From Methanocellales archaeon (GTDB taxonomy: Archaea; Halobacteriota; UBA148; JAUWXC01): DNA of 64,000 nt. Numbering within the stretch: position 1 is the first letter of the stretch; each line of letters begins with the position of its first letter. Location: NCBI GenBank assembly GCA_030610945.1, contig JAUWQV010000001.1, positions 188,246 through 252,245 of the forward strand, given 5' to 3'. Under the pieces are notes generated by a model. The model searched no databases. It worked only from the letters and a program-made list of their open reading frames with translations, and was not told where the DNA came from. The position numbers and the translations under genes are program-made. Shown one piece after another: positions 47,058 to 56,080 of the stretch.

Positions 47058-47272
47058 GCTCGCTGACTATGTGCCCTATAGAAAACCTCTTTTCAACCAG
47101 CCTTTTACCATTTACCCCAAATTCTTTGGTTTTTCTCTCATTAGTGAGCAAATCAAACATTTTATCAGCTATTCCTCGTTCTTAAGATCTCACCGATGTG
47201 CACTGCCCTCGCACCTTTGTATATTTTTGCAATGCCCTCTTTTTGGTAGACGATGAAATCTATTTTACTCAT
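47032..47272 (-). pseudogene. Remnant of a GT4 glycosyltransferase with a large internal deletion
   Basis: On the minus strand an ATG at 47272 with a GGGGAG ribosome site opens MSKIDFIVYQKEGIAKIYKG, which stops early. Shifting frame near 47178 the sequence continues as IADKMFDLLTNERKTKEFGV then NGKRLVEKRFSIGHIVSELE, a typical C-terminal end of GT4 enzymes. The TAA at 47032-47034 ends it inside the next gene. So about 30 N-terminal and 50 C-terminal residues are joined, with the middle lost. Confidence 0.62.
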
Positions 47273-47623
47273 CAGACAACTCCCCAATATAATCGGATTA
47301 CCTAATTATCCTCATTCTTCTTAAGGTATGCGAGTTTCGACCGAGTGCTACAATCTGTGTGGTATTCGAAAAGCTTAGATTCACAAACGTGTTACATATA
47401 TGTGCACAAAATTTGTGGGTTTTACTAAGATCCAGCCAAAACAACCATGTCTGCACCCTTTGACTCAATATTAAATTTAAGCAGGTCTAATAATATAAGT
47501 CTAATAAGTCTATTCAAACGTTCAAATATACAACCTCCTAATACACGATAATGTAGTGACAAAATTGTTAAGGAGTTAAGTTGCGCCAGGGCAGGCTACG
47601 AAGTATCTTAAAAACGTGTGATG
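47273..47623. other. AT-rich intergenic region without a gene
   Basis: About 350 bases with no credible coding frame. GTCTAATAA-type units repeat around 47487-47513 (GTCTAATAATATAAGTCTAATAAGTCTATT). No tRNA shape was found. It may contain the promoter of the decayed glycosyltransferase and the 3' end of cofH. Confidence 0.5.
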
Positions 47624-48688
47624 TTAAATCTGTTCATATAAAGTAGTCCTTCTCCTTGGGATGCGCCCTGCACTGGCGATAATTTCCTCGAATTCTTCCG
47701 GCGACATGTATTCGCCTTCCGTCCCGCCAGCAGACCTGGTTATGTGTTCTTCCATCAGCGTTCCACCGAAATCGTTTACTCCATAGAAGAGCGTTTCTCT
47801 TGCCAGTTTGCGCCCCAGTTTCACCCAAGAGGCTTGAATATTTGTGATGTACGGATACAGCAAGACCCTGGAAAGAGCGTGCATTTTTAGGCTGTCCATT
47901 TTTGTCGGCCCTCTGGCGATTTTGCCAAGCCCATTGTTCTTTGGCATGAATGGAAGCGGTATGAATTCCGTAAAGCCCTTCGTCTTTTTCTGGATGTCCC
48001 TGATGAGCAGGAGGTGATTAACCCAGTGCTCCAACGTCTCGATGTGGCCGTACATTATCGTGGCAGTCGTAGGAATTTCCATCCGATGTGCGGTGGTGAT
48101 TGTGTCGATCCACTGCGCCGCCGAGACTTTGCTCGGGCAGATTTTTTTGCGAATCTCATCGTCGAGGATTTCCGCAGCCGTGCCAGGCATTGAGTCCAAG
48201 CCGCTGCGCTTTAGTGCCTTCAACGCATCTCGTACATCTACGTTAGAATTCTTAGCTGCATGAAAAACCTCCATGGGCGAGAATGCATGCAAATGCACGT
48301 CAAAATGCGATTTTATGCACGCCAGCATCTCGCAGTAGAAGTCAAGCGTCGCCCCCTTCGGCAGACCGCCCTGGATGCAGATTTCAGTCGCGCCCCTAGC
48401 GACAGCTTCTTCCACCTTTTGCAGAATTTGCTCCATGCTGAGGACGTAGCCACGTTCCTTTTTAAATGCGCAGAATGTGCAATCACCTATGCAAGTATTC
48501 GTGAAGTTGATATTGTGATTTATGACATAGGTGACGACGTCGCCGACTGCTTCCGAGCGCAACTCATCGGCAATTTTGAACAATAAGGGCGTGTTACGCA
48601 CCAAGTGCAGCGCGTCCTCTTTTGTGACTTCACCCGTCCTGGCACGTTCAACGATGTCAGCACTTTCTAAATCCATCTTCGTCTGCAT
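47624..48688 (-). CDS. cofH: FO synthase subunit CofH
   Basis: A 354-residue radical SAM protein. The cluster motif is CIGDCTFC in NFTNTCIGDCTFCAFKKERG; other blocks are EICIQGGLPKG, DSMPGTAAEIL and FIPLPFMPKNN. CofH joins tyrosine-derived radical chemistry to the diaminouracil precursor, making the deazaflavin FO with CofG. Its start lies within the 3' end of cofG (32-base overlap). A second ATG at 48676 is possible. Confidence 0.94.
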   Translation of the reverse strand: MQTKMDLESADIVERARTGEVTKEDALHLVRNTPLLFKIADELRSEAVGDVVTYVINHNINFTNTCIGDCTFCAFKKERGYVLSMEQILQKVEEAVARGATEICIQGGLPKGATLDFYCEMLACIKSHFDVHLHAFSPMEVFHAAKNSNVDVRDALKALKRSGLDSMPGTAAEILDDEIRKKICPSKVSAAQWIDTITTAHRMEIPTTATIMYGHIETLEHWVNHLLLIRDIQKKTKGFTEFIPLPFMPKNNGLGKIARGPTKMDSLKMHALSRVLLYPYITNIQASWVKLGRKLARETLFYGVNDFGGTLMEEHITRSAGGTEGEYMSPEEFEEIIASAGRIPRRRTTLYEQI

Positions 48689-49628
48689 ACTTGCTCATCA
48701 ACTCCTCTGTTTCGGCGCCATACCATTCATCCAGAATAAAACGCGGGTAGACTGGCAGGCGTTCCCTCAAGCGCGTGCGTGCCTTAAGCGTCTCCAGCGC
48801 CGGCCATTCGTTGTCAGGATTGATGTAGTCAATTGTCACTGCTGAGATTCCGCCCAAATCAGATGCCCCATATGGAACTGACAGACTCGGTGGCATGAGA
48901 TTCGGGGGCACTTGGATCGCAACCTCGGGCGGGAGGATTCTTCGCGCGAGCACAATCGTCTCCTGTATTTCCTCTGTGCTCGGTGGCTTGTGATTAAACA
49001 TCGATGTGTTCGGCTTTGGCACAAACGGCTGGATGATGACTTCCTGGGTGTGTCCATATCTGAGGTGCAGTTCTCTTATCGCCATCAGCGATTTGATTCT
49101 ATCCTCCCTGTTTTCCCCTATGCCGACCAGAATGCCGGTTGTGAATGGAATCCCCAGACGACCCGCGTCTTCAATTACTTTTAACCTTGCACTTGGCGAT
49201 TTGCTTGGGCTGTCCTCGTGCGCCGCCACGCTGGCAATCGTCTCAAGCATCAACCCCATGCTCGCATTCAGGGGCTTAAGCATCCTCAGTTCGTCACAGC
49301 TCAGCGTTCCCGCGTTCGTGTGAGGCAGCAGCCCATGAGCAATTGCCATCCTGCATAAGTCTGCCACATACTCGACGAAGTTTGAGTAGCTAATCTCGGC
49401 TAACGCGCCACTAATCAATTCACCCGGCTCGCCAGAGGTGAACAATGCCTCGGTGCAACGGCTTGATGCGCCCTTACTCAGCAAGACACTGACCTGATCC
49501 GGCGTCATGAGATGCGCATCCGCGCTATCAGGGTCGCGCCTAAAACCACAATAATGACATTTGTTTTTACAGATGTTGGTGATTGGGATGAAAACGTTTT
49601 TAGAGAAGGTGACGTAATCTGGATTCAT
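48657..49628 (-). CDS. cofG: FO synthase subunit CofG
   Basis: A protein of 323 residues starting MNPDYVTFSKNVFIPITNIC. The radical SAM motif is CKNKCHYC; LFTSGEPGEL, PHTNAGTLSCDEL and FTTGILVGIGENREDR follow. It closes the FO deazaflavin ring. The open frame runs 66 codons further upstream into a hydrophobic stretch, but the ATG at 49628 gives the family start. cofC is divergent 43 bases away. Confidence 0.94.
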   Translation of the reverse strand: MNPDYVTFSKNVFIPITNICKNKCHYCGFRRDPDSADAHLMTPDQVSVLLSKGASSRCTEALFTSGEPGELISGALAEISYSNFVEYVADLCRMAIAHGLLPHTNAGTLSCDELRMLKPLNASMGLMLETIASVAAHEDSPSKSPSARLKVIEDAGRLGIPFTTGILVGIGENREDRIKSLMAIRELHLRYGHTQEVIIQPFVPKPNTSMFNHKPPSTEEIQETIVLARRILPPEVAIQVPPNLMPPSLSVPYGASDLGGISAVTIDYINPDNEWPALETLKARTRLRERLPVYPRFILDEWYGAETEELMSKYADEDGFRKC

Positions 49629-49671
49629 CACCCCCACATATAGCAAAGCAGAGATAAGTATTATTCCAATT

Positions 49672-50250
49672 ATGAAGGCGATAATTCCCTTTAAAAAGAA
49701 GAATGCAAAGTCGCGGCTGTCTCCCCTGCTTAGCCAGTCCGAGCGGGTGATGTTTGCGGAGCGCATGTTAGAGGATGTTATTCGCGCGCTCAAGGATTCA
49801 GTCGTAGACAAATACGAGGTTCTCACCGAGGGGTCGCTTAACGAGGCGATAAATGGCGCGATTCGCAGGATTCAAGAGCCAACGCTTGTCATAATGCCAG
49901 ATTTGCCGCTTATTCAACCAAGGCACATAAACGAGATTGTCAGCGCAGATGCAGATGTAGTCATAGCGCCTGGAAAAGGAGGGGGCACGAATGCACTATT
50001 CCTGCAAGAGCCGCATAGATTCAGGGTTGATTTTCGCCTGGCAAGCTTTTTGAATCACCTTGGAATTGCCCGGGATGCCGGCATGTCCGTTTATATCTAT
50101 GATTCCTTCTTCGTCAGCACTGATATGGATGAGCCTGAAGACCTTGTGGAACTTTTGATTCACGGAAAGGGCACCGCAGCTATGTATTTGCGTGAAATAG
50201 GTGTGACGTTGGAGTTTGACCAAGGCAGGGCACACGTCAAGAAGAAGTAA
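49672..50250 (+). CDS. cofC: 2-phospho-L-lactate guanylyltransferase
   Basis: A 192-residue nucleotidyltransferase. It starts MKAIIPFKKKNAKSRLSPLL, has the acid motif VIMPDLPLIQPRH and APGKGGGTNALFL. CofC activates 2-phospholactate (or phosphoenolpyruvate in some organisms) with GTP, for attachment to FO. It is divergent from cofG-cofH, so three F420 genes sit together; cofD and cofE are not in the window. Confidence 0.93.
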   Translation: MKAIIPFKKKNAKSRLSPLLSQSERVMFAERMLEDVIRALKDSVVDKYEVLTEGSLNEAINGAIRRIQEPTLVIMPDLPLIQPRHINEIVSADADVVIAPGKGGGTNALFLQEPHRFRVDFRLASFLNHLGIARDAGMSVYIYDSFFVSTDMDEPEDLVELLIHGKGTAAMYLREIGVTLEFDQGRAHVKKK

Positions 50251-50339
50251 TGGCATAACGCCCCTTTGTTTCCACTGGAGAATTTGGGATGACTATTTAT
50301 ATAGAAGATTGTATTATCTAAAGGGGGATGGGGGCCGAT

Positions 50340-51566
50340 ATGAGTTTAACGCCTATTTTACAAAAAGAAGTCGACAAAATAAAACCCGTAGACCTCGTCG
50401 TCGGCATTTGCGCAAAGGATGTTGAAACAACCATCATTCACACCATGAACGTCGTCGGCATGGGTATTCAACAGTATTTTTCACAAGTTGAGAGTTTGGT
50501 GGTCGTCTCCGATGGATTTTCAAAAGACAGAACAAAGGAGATGGCAGAAATGTTTACTCTTCCCCCAGCCATTAAAAAAATCGTCACAGAAGATATGAAT
50601 GGAGGAGGGAAAGGGAGCGGCGTCCGCACAATACTTGAGATTGCAAGAGCTGCTGGTGCCACGTGTGTGGCATTGGTCGATGGCGACCTGCTCAGCATTT
50701 CACCAAGATGGGTCGCGAATCTGGCAGAGCCTGTCCTTTTTGGGGCTGATCTCGTTGTCCCGCAATACATCAGGGACAAATACGACGGAGTGATAACGAA
50801 TAACATTGTATATCCACTTATTCGCTCGGTGTTTAAGGCAGATATTCGGCAGCCTATAGGGGGAGAATATGGTATCTCGCGTAAACTGATGGAGAAATTG
50901 CTAGAGGATACGGTAATTCCACCTCATTTCGGGGTAGATATAGCGATAACGACCACCGCTGCAACAGAGTCGATGGATATCAGGGAGACTCCATTGGGCT
51001 TGAAGATTCACTCATCACTCATGAAATACGTCGAACCTTCGGAGCATCTTGCCCCCATGTTTCGGCAAGTGGTTGGCACGCTGTTTGATTTGATAGAACG
51101 CTACGAAGATTGTTGGAGAAACATAGAACATACAGTGAAAGTTCGAAGAAGAGAGAACGGGCAGTATTACGGGCAGAAGCCGCTCCCAGTTAAAGTGGAT
51201 GTGACAAAGCTGATGGGGCACTTCCAAGAGGGGTTTGAAAACCACAAGGATTTATTAAAGTCGATTTTACCCAAAGATATTTTTGAGAAAGTGAGTACAA
51301 TCCGCGCGCAAAAGCGCCAGAAGGCATCTTTCGACCCGGAGACATGGGCGAAGGTAACATACCACATGGCTGCGGCGTACAAGCGAGCAAAGACTGATGA
51401 AAAGAAGGTTAATATTATTGATGCCTTCTGTGGTTTGTGGATGGGGCGGTTTGGGTCTTTTGTATTAGAGACACAGGATATAGACAACGGGGAGGCTGAA
51501 AAGCTCATCATTCGCCAAGCAGAAACGTTCGAGGCACTAAGACCATATTTGGAAAAGGTTTACTAG
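50340..51566 (+). CDS. Glycosyltransferase, probably glucosyl- or mannosylglycerate synthase type
   Basis: A protein of about 408 residues with a GT-A fold. The nucleotide-sugar region has VESLVVVSDGFSKDRTKEMA, the metal motif is LVDGDLLSI, and KADIRQPIGGEYGISRKLME resembles glycerate-type glycosyltransferases (mannosylglycerate synthase, GT78, and glucosylglycerate synthase). These make a compatible solute directly from D-glycerate and a nucleotide sugar. A TATA box TTTATATAG (50296-50304) and GGGGG six bases before the ATG at 50340 support this start; an ATG at 50328 is the alternative. The glycerate kinase gene follows after two bases. Confidence 0.72.
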   Translation: MSLTPILQKEVDKIKPVDLVVGICAKDVETTIIHTMNVVGMGIQQYFSQVESLVVVSDGFSKDRTKEMAEMFTLPPAIKKIVTEDMNGGGKGSGVRTILEIARAAGATCVALVDGDLLSISPRWVANLAEPVLFGADLVVPQYIRDKYDGVITNNIVYPLIRSVFKADIRQPIGGEYGISRKLMEKLLEDTVIPPHFGVDIAITTTAATESMDIRETPLGLKIHSSLMKYVEPSEHLAPMFRQVVGTLFDLIERYEDCWRNIEHTVKVRRRENGQYYGQKPLPVKVDVTKLMGHFQEGFENHKDLLKSILPKDIFEKVSTIRAQKRQKASFDPETWAKVTYHMAAAYKRAKTDEKKVNIIDAFCGLWMGRFGSFVLETQDIDNGEAEKLIIRQAETFEALRPYLEKVY

Positions 51567-51568
51567 AG

Positions 51569-52912
51569 ATGATGATTCAGAATAAAGAAGAACTCATCTC
51601 GAACTCAAGTGGAGACTTCAAAGAGGTGCGGGCTGATGTTCTCGAGATTTTAGAATACGCCTTAGAGAGGGCACAGCCCAAGTTTGCAATCCAACGTACC
51701 GTTAGAGTCAAGGGAGATATCCTGTGGCTGGGTGAATTGCCCATCAATCTAAGTGAAGTGAAGCGGGTTTTTGTCATCGGTTTTGGAAAAGCATCAGGGC
51801 AAATGGCAATCGAACTCGAGAGGGTGTTGAACGACAGGATATCTGATGGGATTGTCATCGTAAAGCGTGGTTCAGCGCAGAAAGCGAGAAAAATCAGAAT
51901 CATAACAGGCCAGCATCCTGTTTCGACAATGGAGAATGTCAAGGCAACTGAACGTCTGCTGGAGATGGTCGATGAAGCTGATGTAGGAGATGTCATCATC
52001 TGTTTGATTTCCGGTGGCGGCTCCGCGTTGCTAACACTTCCAAAACGGGGCATATCCATCGAAGACCTCTCAAAGACTAATGAGGTTCTCATCAAGTCAG
52101 GTGCGGCGATCGATGAGATTAATGCTGTGCGCAAGCATTTGTCCCAGGTCAAAGGAGGGCAGTTGGTCGCTCGGGCACATCCGGCTAGGCTGGTGAGCTT
52201 AATCATATCTGATGTTGTAGGCGACCGATTGGATGTTATTGCCTCTGGGCCTACTGCGCCGGATAAATCCACATACGCAGATGCGGTCAAAGTCTTGCAA
52301 AAATATGGCCTGTGGCGGCGCGTGCCATCCTCTGTCCGCAGGATATTGGAGTCTGGGCAAAGAGGGGGTTTGCCTGAGACGCCGAAGGATGATGATACAA
52401 TCTTCGAGTCGGCGTATAACAGGATAATTCTGAGCAATGATGTCATGCTATCAGCTGCTGCTGAAAGGGCTCTGGAGGGCGGTTATTCGCCACATATTGT
52501 TCAGGATGTCACTGGAGAGTCTCGAGTAGAGGCACCAAAACAACTAGAAGATGCCCTAAGGCTGAAAACTCCTTCGTGTTTGATCAGCGGAGGTGAGACC
52601 ACCGTCAAAGTGACTGGTTCTGGCAAGGGCGGCCCAAATCAAGAGTTCGTGCTGGCATGTGTGGAGGGAATTAATGGAAAACGCATTGTCGTTGCCGCCA
52701 TAGATTCAGATGGAATCGATGGGTTCACGGATGTGGCTGGAGCAATGGCTGATGGTAACTCGCTCCAGCGCGCCATAGAGCTTGGGTTGTCTCCGACGAA
52801 GTTTCTTGAGGATAATGATGCATACCATTTCTTTAAGAAAAATAAGGACTTATTGCTAACTGGGCAAACTGGAACCAATGTCAACGACCTGCGGCTCTTT
52901 CTCTGCTTTTAG
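51569..52912 (+). CDS. Glycerate 2-kinase (MOFRL family)
   Basis: A 447-residue protein with an N-terminal DUF4147 domain (RVFVIGFGKASGQMAIELERV, CLISGGGSALLTLP, NAVRKHLSQVKGGQLV) and a C-terminal MOFRL domain (GKGGPNQEFVLACV, then AIDSDGIDGFTDVAGA). The family phosphorylates D-glycerate to 2-phosphoglycerate. Placed directly after the glycosyltransferase and facing gpgS, it probably links solute turnover to central metabolism. It converges with gpgS over a four-base overlap. Confidence 0.9.
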   Translation: MMIQNKEELISNSSGDFKEVRADVLEILEYALERAQPKFAIQRTVRVKGDILWLGELPINLSEVKRVFVIGFGKASGQMAIELERVLNDRISDGIVIVKRGSAQKARKIRIITGQHPVSTMENVKATERLLEMVDEADVGDVIICLISGGGSALLTLPKRGISIEDLSKTNEVLIKSGAAIDEINAVRKHLSQVKGGQLVARAHPARLVSLIISDVVGDRLDVIASGPTAPDKSTYADAVKVLQKYGLWRRVPSSVRRILESGQRGGLPETPKDDDTIFESAYNRIILSNDVMLSAAAERALEGGYSPHIVQDVTGESRVEAPKQLEDALRLKTPSCLISGGETTVKVTGSGKGGPNQEFVLACVEGINGKRIVVAAIDSDGIDGFTDVAGAMADGNSLQRAIELGLSPTKFLEDNDAYHFFKKNKDLLLTGQTGTNVNDLRLFLCF

Positions 52913-54030
52913 AGCCTGTTGGCAATATCGTGTGTGTGCCTAACCGCATGTTCATGGAGTTTTTTCCTGCGTTTTTCATACCCTGGAAGTTCCTTGAGCG
53001 GGGGGTGATACCGCATCTCGAAATCGTGCAATGTTCTTAGGCCGCGAGTGAGGCTCCTTGTATAGGCATCGATGCGCCTGAAATCGTCTATGGTCTTTAC
53101 TCCATCGATGGCATAGCGCCCATATAACTCGCGGATGGTCTTTCGTCTATCTTCTTCCTCGAAATCAACGCCCAAATGCTCGCGCAGGAGCCAGAACAAT
53201 GTCCGCGTGATCTGCTCCACCATCCCGGCCAGCGCCTTGTCTGATCGATGGTGGTGAAGATGCTCACGTAAGTCGACCTGGGCGAATGCTCTCAAACCGA
53301 TTTTTTCATACAATTCTATCAACATCGCTATCTCGACGCCAAAATGGTGTGGCATCGTCAACGACTCGAAAACTTCCCTGGTAAGTGCCACCTCGCCACT
53401 TAATGGGTAGGTGATGTCCTCCAATCGCTCCAATACATCGTATTCCCTGTCCAGAATCCGTAAGATGGGGCGCATGTACAACCGCGTTACTCTGCCGCCG
53501 AAAATAGTCTTGCCCCTCATCTTGAAGCGGGGGCGATGATAGTACGCTTTGGAGAACTTAATCTCAGCAAAGGTTAATATGGGACCTGCCAACCCCCTGA
53601 CGAAGCGCTCATCGATGTTTATGATGTCAGAATCAAGGAAGATGATGATGTCTCCCATAGCGCATGCTACTCCTTTATAGAGCGCGTCTCCCTTCCCAAT
53701 AGTAACATCTGTTTCCAGAAGCGCACATATCTCAGGCTGGGTTTGATGGATGACCTTGAATGAGTCAAACTTTTCCAATGATTTCAAAGCGGCCTTTGTA
53801 GCAACTTTGATCGTCCTGTAATCGATGTGTCCCTCTATCGTTGAACCATCCACTACCAGGATTTCGTCAACAAGATCTTGATTGGCAAGCCTGGCCGTTT
53901 CTGCAATCACCTTTCCGATTGTCTTCTCCTCTTGAAAAGAGGGGGTGATGACGGAAATCTTGATGCCTTTCTCCTCTTTATATCTGAGCAGGTCATCGAT
54001 GTCGAAGTCGAGGTAGTCGAAATCGTGCAT
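52909..54030 (-). CDS. gpgS: Glucosyl-3-phosphoglycerate synthase-like glycosyltransferase
   Basis: A 373-residue GT81-like protein. Seen are ISVITPSFQEEKTIGKVI, ILVVDGSTIEG, the donor-site block IGKGDALYKGVACAMGDIII, and the metal motif FLDSDIINI. Late blocks are SGEVALTREVFE and MPHHFGVEIAML. GpgS transfers glucose to 3-phosphoglycerate; the HAD phosphatase three bases upstream would remove the phosphate to give glucosylglycerate. The alternative is a mannosyl donor, which cannot be excluded from sequence. Confidence 0.82.
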   Translation of the reverse strand: MHDFDYLDFDIDDLLRYKEEKGIKISVITPSFQEEKTIGKVIAETARLANQDLVDEILVVDGSTIEGHIDYRTIKVATKAALKSLEKFDSFKVIHQTQPEICALLETDVTIGKGDALYKGVACAMGDIIIFLDSDIINIDERFVRGLAGPILTFAEIKFSKAYYHRPRFKMRGKTIFGGRVTRLYMRPILRILDREYDVLERLEDITYPLSGEVALTREVFESLTMPHHFGVEIAMLIELYEKIGLRAFAQVDLREHLHHHRSDKALAGMVEQITRTLFWLLREHLGVDFEEEDRRKTIRELYGRYAIDGVKTIDDFRRIDAYTRSLTRGLRTLHDFEMRYHPPLKELPGYEKRRKKLHEHAVRHTHDIANRL

Positions 54031-54033
54031 GTT

Positions 54034-54687
54034 TTATCCTCCCAAGATGTGCTCCAGTATTTTACTTAAATCTCCCTTCACCACGACGTCGGCGACTTCG
54101 TTTAGTTCTGCCGGCGCTTCAAAGGCAATGCCCATGCCTGCGTCCTCTATCATGCATCTGTCGACGTTACCGTCGCCAACGACCACGCTTTCGGCAAGCG
54201 ATACTCCTAACTCATCGCAAAGGTTGCGCAAAATATCTCGTTTGCAGATGGAGTGAATTTTGCATCCGGGCATGCGTGGCTCCAGTCTTTGGTTGTTCAG
54301 CTTGATCTCGCCGGTAATCTTCCCGTCTTTGATATTCAATTCGTTTGCAAATACCCTGTTGATGCCGAGTCTTTTCGCCAATCGGTCTGCTGCCAGTTGG
54401 TAACAATCGGTGGCTATCGCGGTTGTCATGCCAGCTTTTTTGACAGCAGCAATCGTTTTTTGGGCGCCTGTTTGAAGTGGAATACCATCAAATATTTCCA
54501 GAAAGCGTTCAACTGACAATCCTTTGAGAATCCTGGCAATCTCCCTTGTTTTCTTGTATTTCTGCATATCTGATGTTATAATCTCATGCAATCGCTCTTC
54601 AAAACCCAGCGCTCCTGCCAGCGCGTAGATTGTCCTGCCGGCGAGAAGAGTTCCGTCCATATCAAAGATGATGAGTTTATAATTCAA
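54034..54687 (-). CDS. HAD phosphatase, probable glucosyl-3-phosphoglycerate phosphatase
   Basis: A 217-residue SerB-like HAD hydrolase. The nucleophile motif is FDMDGTLLAG (residues 8-17), motif II is AIATDCYQL, and the metal motif is VVGDGNVDRCM. Phosphoserine phosphatase would also fit by fold. It is the first gene of a two-gene operon with gpgS, so a sugar-phosphate role is more likely. The cap region (residues 20-75) is helical. Confidence 0.75.
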   Translation of the reverse strand: MNYKLIIFDMDGTLLAGRTIYALAGALGFEERLHEIITSDMQKYKKTREIARILKGLSVERFLEIFDGIPLQTGAQKTIAAVKKAGMTTAIATDCYQLAADRLAKRLGINRVFANELNIKDGKITGEIKLNNQRLEPRMPGCKIHSICKRDILRNLCDELGVSLAESVVVGDGNVDRCMIEDAGMGIAFEAPAELNEVADVVVKGDLSKILEHILGG

Positions 54688-54763
54688 GATGTCCTCACGC
54701 CCAGCCTTTTCCTTATGCAGATACTTCTTTAAATAGTAAGCCTATTTTTTAAGAGGGCTAGAT

Positions 54764-56074
54764 ATGAAAAAAGTAGTAATGACCATAGCCGGTTCTGACT
54801 CGGGTGGTGGAGCCGGTATCCAAGCCGATTTGAAGGCGTTTGCAGCGCTGGGCGTGCACGGAACGTGTGCCATCACGTCCATTACAGCGCAGAATACACT
54901 CGGCGTGCAGAGAACGTACGACCTGCCAATAGATGTCATCACTGCCCAGATAGAGGCAGTATTATCGGATTTTGATGTCGCGTATGCAAAGACCGGCATG
55001 CTGTCCTCATCGGAGATTATTCGAGCCGTTGCACAGGAAATCAAAAAGCACAAGATTCCTGTTGTCGTTGACCCTGTGATGGTGGCAGAGGCGGGCGGGT
55101 CCCTGCTCAAAGATGATGCGGTGTCTGTGCTCATGGAGGAATTGATTCCGCTTGCGAAAATCATAACGCCCAACATCTTCGAGGCAGAGGTGCTGTCTGG
55201 CGTGAGAGTAAAAGACAAGGAGAGCGCAAAACTGGCTGCAAGAAAAATACACGACCTGGGTGCGGATGGCGTGCTTATCACGGGCGGACATCTTGATGCT
55301 GTCGATATACTGTATGATGGCGAGTTTACATTCATTCCTAGTGAATTGATAAATAAGGGCACGCATGGCGCCGGATGCACGCATTCTGCCGCGCTCACTG
55401 CATACCTGGCAAAGGGTTTTGCACTGAAGGATGCTGCGATAAAAGCAAAGGAGTTTGTGACTGCTGCTATCGCTGGTGGCGCAGATGTCGGCAGGGGCAC
55501 AAACCCCGTGGATGGTGTGGCTGCTATAAGAGGGGGTGCAGAGCGGTACCGCGTCATGAAGAACTTGCAGGACGCTGTTTTGATGCTGGAAAAATGCGAG
55601 GGTTTTTCTGCGCTAATTCCAGAGGTCGGAACAAACATAGGGATGGCGCTTCCTAATGCGACGGACACAGAGGATGTCGCCGCCGTAGTTGGAAGAATCG
55701 TGCGCATCGACGGTGCAAGAGTTGTCGGAAACATAGACTTTGGTGCAAGCAAGCACGTCGCAAGAGTGATACTCGCCGCAATGAAGTTCGACGAGAATAT
55801 TAGGGGCGCCATAAACATCCGATATTCACCAGAGGTGCTATCCGCCTGTAAAAAATTGGGTTTCACCATCGCATCGTTTGACAGAAAGGATGAGCCAAGG
55901 GGAGTGAGCACGATGGAGTGGGGCACCATGCAGGCAATTGAGAGTTTTGGCGCTGTCCCGGATGCCATCTATGACCTTGGCGGGATTGGCAAGGAGGCCA
56001 TGGTCAGGATGTTCGGGCGAACTGCAACCGAGGTTGCGAAAAAGGCAATCAAGATTTGTAAGAAACTTGAGTGA
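54764..56074 (+). CDS. thiDN: HMP kinase / HMP-P kinase fused to thiamine-phosphate synthase
   Basis: A 436-residue fusion. ThiD covers residues 1-265: TIAGSDSGGGAGIQADLKAF, DPVMVAEAGGSLL, ITPNIFEAEVLSG and THGAGCTHSAALTAYL. ThiN covers about 275-436: LIPEVGTNIGMALPNATDTE, GNIDFGASKHVARVI and WGTMQAIESFG. One protein thus phosphorylates the pyrimidine and couples it to the thiazole phosphate, as in many archaea that lack ThiE. The ribosome site is AGAGGG before the ATG. It diverges from the phosphatase gene. Confidence 0.95.
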   Translation: MKKVVMTIAGSDSGGGAGIQADLKAFAALGVHGTCAITSITAQNTLGVQRTYDLPIDVITAQIEAVLSDFDVAYAKTGMLSSSEIIRAVAQEIKKHKIPVVVDPVMVAEAGGSLLKDDAVSVLMEELIPLAKIITPNIFEAEVLSGVRVKDKESAKLAARKIHDLGADGVLITGGHLDAVDILYDGEFTFIPSELINKGTHGAGCTHSAALTAYLAKGFALKDAAIKAKEFVTAAIAGGADVGRGTNPVDGVAAIRGGAERYRVMKNLQDAVLMLEKCEGFSALIPEVGTNIGMALPNATDTEDVAAVVGRIVRIDGARVVGNIDFGASKHVARVILAAMKFDENIRGAINIRYSPEVLSACKKLGFTIASFDRKDEPRGVSTMEWGTMQAIESFGAVPDAIYDLGGIGKEAMVRMFGRTATEVAKKAIKICKKLE

Positions 56075-56080
56075 TTTTAT

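Noticed and set aside
47480-47515. GTCTAATAA direct repeats as an attachment site or array
   Set aside because: Only two to three short imperfect units in AT-rich sequence, with no integrase or tRNA nearby.
49629-49826. N-terminal membrane extension of CofG
   Set aside because: The open frame runs upstream through a hydrophobic stretch antisense to cofC, but the CofG family begins at the ATG at 49628.
54742-55968. Long minus-strand open frame of 408 codons
   Set aside because: It lies exactly antisense to thiDN, is rich in Ser/Ala/Pro and matches no family; it is a shadow of the real gene.
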